From assembly GCA_964594235.1 (NCBI GenBank), contig CAZQMF010000016.1, forward strand, positions 1 through 31,174: 31,174 nucleotides of DNA, read 5' to 3'. Under the pieces are notes generated by a model that made no database searches, was not told the origin of the DNA, and saw nothing but the letters and a program-made list of their open reading frames with translations. A program made the translations under genes and the position numbers. Source of the DNA: CAYLHS01 sp964594235. Its GTDB lineage: Bacteria > Actinomycetota > Acidimicrobiia > Spongiisociales > UBA4744. Shown here in pieces: positions 29,028 to 31,174 of this stretch (positions within the stretch are counted from its first letter, which is position 1; each line of letters opens with the position of its first letter).

Positions 29028-30014
29028 GTGAACGACGATGCCTCGCGATCATCGCGCTTCATGCGGAATCTTCTTGGCGGCCGTGGCGTGCTGGTCTTCC
29101 TTTTGCTCGGCCTCGTCATCTACATGGCGGTGGGCCGGTTCCTCGGTGAGCGAGCCAAGCTTCCACCCGTCGATATCCAGTCGCTCGGGCTGCTTGCGGT
29201 CGCGTTCCTGTCGGAGATGGTGGCGAAGCTTGCGTTCGGTGCCATGTTCGAAGAGGCGGTGGTGACCGGCGGTCTTCGTCTCCGTCTCGTCGACGCGGTA
29301 CGGGCCGCTCTGGTCGCAGGTGGTGTTGCTCGCCTCATCCCTGCCGGCGGGGCGTTCACACCGGCAGCCATGGCCTGGACGGTCCGGGATCGTGTCACCG
29401 GAACCGCCGGTGCAGCGCTACGCACGACGGTCCTCTACTACGGGGGGCTCCTCGTGGTCACCGGAAGCGGGATTCTCGTGCTCCATGCCCATGGTTCCGG
29501 GGTCGTTCTTCAGGCCGGAGTGGTGATGATCGGCGCAGCCGGTGTCGGGGTCGGGGCACTGCTGCTGGGTGGACCCCGTTGGCTGGGATCGTTGACGAGA
29601 CGGCTTCCCGACCGACTTCGTGAACTGATCGGCCCGACCGCGGTTGATCGCCGCGTCACGTTTCCGGAACTCGGATTGTTGGTGGTCCGGCTTTCCACGG
29701 AGGTCGGATCGATGGCGCTGGCTTTCTACGCGCTCGGCATCACGTTGACGCCCGTGAGGGGAATCGTCACGTTCGGCGTGGCCCATCTCGTCGGCGGGTT
29801 GCCCGGATCCCCCGGTGGCCTCGGCGTAGTGGAGGCAGGCCTAGTCGGGGTGCTCGTGCTGTTCGGTGTGTCACCTTCGGTGAGCCTGGGTCCGGTGCTT
29901 GTCTATCGGGTGATCGCGTATTGGATCCCGGCGGCCATCGGCGTCTTCGCCGGGGCCCGCGCGTGGGTAGCACACGAACGCCCTATCGAACAGGAAGATC
30001 CCGACCCGACTTGA
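29028..30014 (+). CDS. YbhN/UPF0104-type membrane protein (LPG-synthase TM region-like)
   Basis: A 328-residue protein with about eight membrane segments, resembling the flippase-like half of lysylphosphatidylglycerol synthase (MprF). The diagnostic motif is GGLPGSPGGLGVVEAGLVGV (about 262-281), with RLIPAGGAFTPAAMAW earlier. The catalytic aminoacyl-transfer domain is absent, so lipid or polyisoprenoid-sugar translocation is a guess from the family. The start is GTG, 6 nt after GGGAGGA, 21 bp downstream of whiB, and probably co-transcribed with it. Confidence 0.9.
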   Translation: MNDDASRSSRFMRNLLGGRGVLVFLLLGLVIYMAVGRFLGERAKLPPVDIQSLGLLAVAFLSEMVAKLAFGAMFEEAVVTGGLRLRLVDAVRAALVAGGVARLIPAGGAFTPAAMAWTVRDRVTGTAGAALRTTVLYYGGLLVVTGSGILVLHAHGSGVVLQAGVVMIGAAGVGVGALLLGGPRWLGSLTRRLPDRLRELIGPTAVDRRVTFPELGLLVVRLSTEVGSMALAFYALGITLTPVRGIVTFGVAHLVGGLPGSPGGLGVVEAGLVGVLVLFGVSPSVSLGPVLVYRVIAYWIPAAIGVFAGARAWVAHERPIEQEDPDPT

Positions 30015-30053
30015 CCAGTGGTCGGTGTCGTAGAGTGCTCCTGAGGAGGAGCC

Positions 30054-31174
30054 ATGGAGTTCGAGCTTTCCGAGGAACATCGAGCGTTCCGCAAAGTCAT
30101 CCGCGAGTTCGCCGAACGCGAAGTCGCGCCACACGCCGAAGAGTGGGACCACACCCACACGTTCCCGACCGACATCGTTCGCGAAATGGGGAAGCTCGGC
30201 CTGTTCGGGTTGATCTTCCCCGAGGAGTACGGGGGGGCCGGCGCCGACTTCTTGTCGCTCTGCATCGCCATAGAGGAACTCGCGCGGGTTGATCAGTCGG
30301 TCGCCATCACGCTCGAAGCCGGCGTTGGCCTGGGCGCCAATCCGGTGTTCACGTTCGGCACCGACGAGCAGAAACGTCGGTGGCTGCCCGACCTCGTGAG
30401 TGGAGAGGCACTCGCCGGATTCGGCCTCACGGAACCCGACGCCGGTTCCGATGCCGGCGGAACCCGCACCAGGGCCGAATTGGATGGAGACGAGTGGGTG
30501 ATCAACGGGTCGAAGGCGTTCATCACCAATTCGGGAACGCCTATCACGTCGATGGTGATCGTGACGGTGCTCACGGGGCCCGACGAGATCAGCTCCATCA
30601 TCGTGCCGTCTGGGACCCCAGGCTTCACGGTGGAGCCGGCCTACGAGAAGATGGGTTGGAGGGCCTCCGACACCCATGGTCTCTCGTTCGACGACTGCAG
30701 AGTGCCCGCCTCGAACCTGTTGGGCGACAAGGGCAAGGGATTCCGCCAGTTCCTCGAGATCTTGAATGATGGACGCATCGCGATCGCTGCCATGTCTGTT
30801 GGTGTCGCTCAAGGCTGCCTCGATCAGGCAACAGACTACGCGAAGGGACGGGAGGCATTCGGACGGCCCATAGGCGCGAACCAGGCCATCGCGTTCAAGC
30901 TGGCCGACATGGCGGTTGCTGTGGAGGCAGCCCGCCTTCTCACCTACAAGGCCGCGTGGCTGAGGGACTCCGGTCGACCGTACAGGGAGGCGGCTTCGAT
31001 GGCGAAACTCTACGCCAGTGAGGCGGCCGTTGGCGCGACGCGAGACGCCGTACAGATCTTCGGAGCTGCCGGGTACATGGACGAGTCGCCCGTGTCGCGT
31101 GCCTACCGGGATGCGAAGGTCCTCGAGATCGGAGAGGGCACCAGCGAGATCCAACGATTGATCATCGCCCGATC
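30054..31174 (+). CDS. Acyl-CoA dehydrogenase (cut by the window edge)
   Basis: The first 373 codons of a flavoprotein that introduces the alpha-beta double bond into acyl-CoA and passes electrons to ETF. Visible are the helical N-terminus (LSEEHRAFRKVIREFAERE), the FAD/substrate stretch GFGLTEPDAGSDAGGTRT, WVINGSKAFITNSG, the EAFGRPIGANQAIAFKLADM helix, and QIFGAAGYMDESPVSRAYRD. The final IGEGTSEIQRLIIAR contains Glu361, the likely catalytic base. Family length is about 380, so only a few residues are missing. The ATG at 30054 follows a strong GAGGAGGA, 39 bp after the YbhN-type gene. Chain-length preference cannot be read. Confidence 0.93.
   Translation, partial: MEFELSEEHRAFRKVIREFAEREVAPHAEEWDHTHTFPTDIVREMGKLGLFGLIFPEEYGGAGADFLSLCIAIEELARVDQSVAITLEAGVGLGANPVFTFGTDEQKRRWLPDLVSGEALAGFGLTEPDAGSDAGGTRTRAELDGDEWVINGSKAFITNSGTPITSMVIVTVLTGPDEISSIIVPSGTPGFTVEPAYEKMGWRASDTHGLSFDDCRVPASNLLGDKGKGFRQFLEILNDGRIAIAAMSVGVAQGCLDQATDYAKGREAFGRPIGANQAIAFKLADMAVAVEAARLLTYKAAWLRDSGRPYREAASMAKLYASEAAVGATRDAVQIFGAAGYMDESPVSRAYRDAKVLEIGEGTSEIQRLIIAR

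Noticed and set aside
29871..31154. A 427-codon minus-strand open frame opposite the acyl-CoA dehydrogenase
   Set aside because: The plus-strand frame encodes an unmistakable acyl-CoA dehydrogenase throughout. The minus frame is Arg/Gly/His-rich with no recognisable domain, as expected for an antisense shadow in GC-rich DNA.
1..31174. tRNA, rRNA or integrated element
   Set aside because: No cloverleaf with a TTCGA-type arm, rRNA segment, integrase, transposase or attachment-like duplication was seen. All non-coding gaps over 200 bases are explained by repeats or hairpins.

Overview
The window is about 31 kb of GC-rich chromosomal DNA with 32 protein genes, the last cut by the window edge. 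No rRNA, tRNA, CRISPR array, insertion sequence or prophage was seen. A WhiB-family regulator, a NucS-type mismatch endonuclease, frequent GTG starts and many apparently leaderless promoters point to an actinobacterium. A deep-branching, Acidimicrobiia-like lineage would fit, but I infer that and cannot show it.

Layout. (1) 80-5254, minus: a vitamin B12 importer (btuF-btuC-btuD, all with 4-nt stop/start overlaps) behind a well-conserved cobalamin riboswitch and a hairpin that buries the btuF Shine-Dalgarno. Two uncharacterised genes and an aldehyde dehydrogenase follow in the same direction. (2) 5499-10761: a 5'-3' exonuclease-like protein, an M3 peptidase, a DUF72 protein, a SnoaL-like protein and a thioredoxin-like protein, mostly single-gene units. 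(3) 11078-16210: a large secreted or membrane TPM-domain protein, divergent from an overlapping ECF sigma / anti-sigma / membrane-protein trio and a CoA-binding protein. (4) 16619-19967: a 52-residue zinc ribbon overlapping a KamA-type radical SAM gene, an NhaA antiporter and a DUF454 protein. (5) 20119-24368, minus: a MoaD-like small protein ending in Gly-Gly coupled to an Asp-box beta-propeller, and a thiamine-diphosphate E1/transketolase-like enzyme coupled to a VOC protein. (6) 24460-31174: a lipoprotein, NucS coupled to TrmL, an M20 peptidase with a phosphodiesterase-like protein, WhiB, a YbhN-type membrane protein and a partial acyl-CoA dehydrogenase.

The least explained signal lies between the genes. 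Many gene 3' ends carry a composite element: a short hairpin touching or close to the stop codon, then an array of degenerate 7-bp units (C-A/G-G-T/C-N-N-N on the coding strand), and in several copies a conserved end block starting CGGTAGGA. A second, GC-rich repeat family with nested hairpins occurs in three gaps. These repeats fill most of the non-coding DNA and could be an unusual terminator system or a family of small non-autonomous repeats.

All functions are assigned by reading motifs in the sequence; no database search was run.
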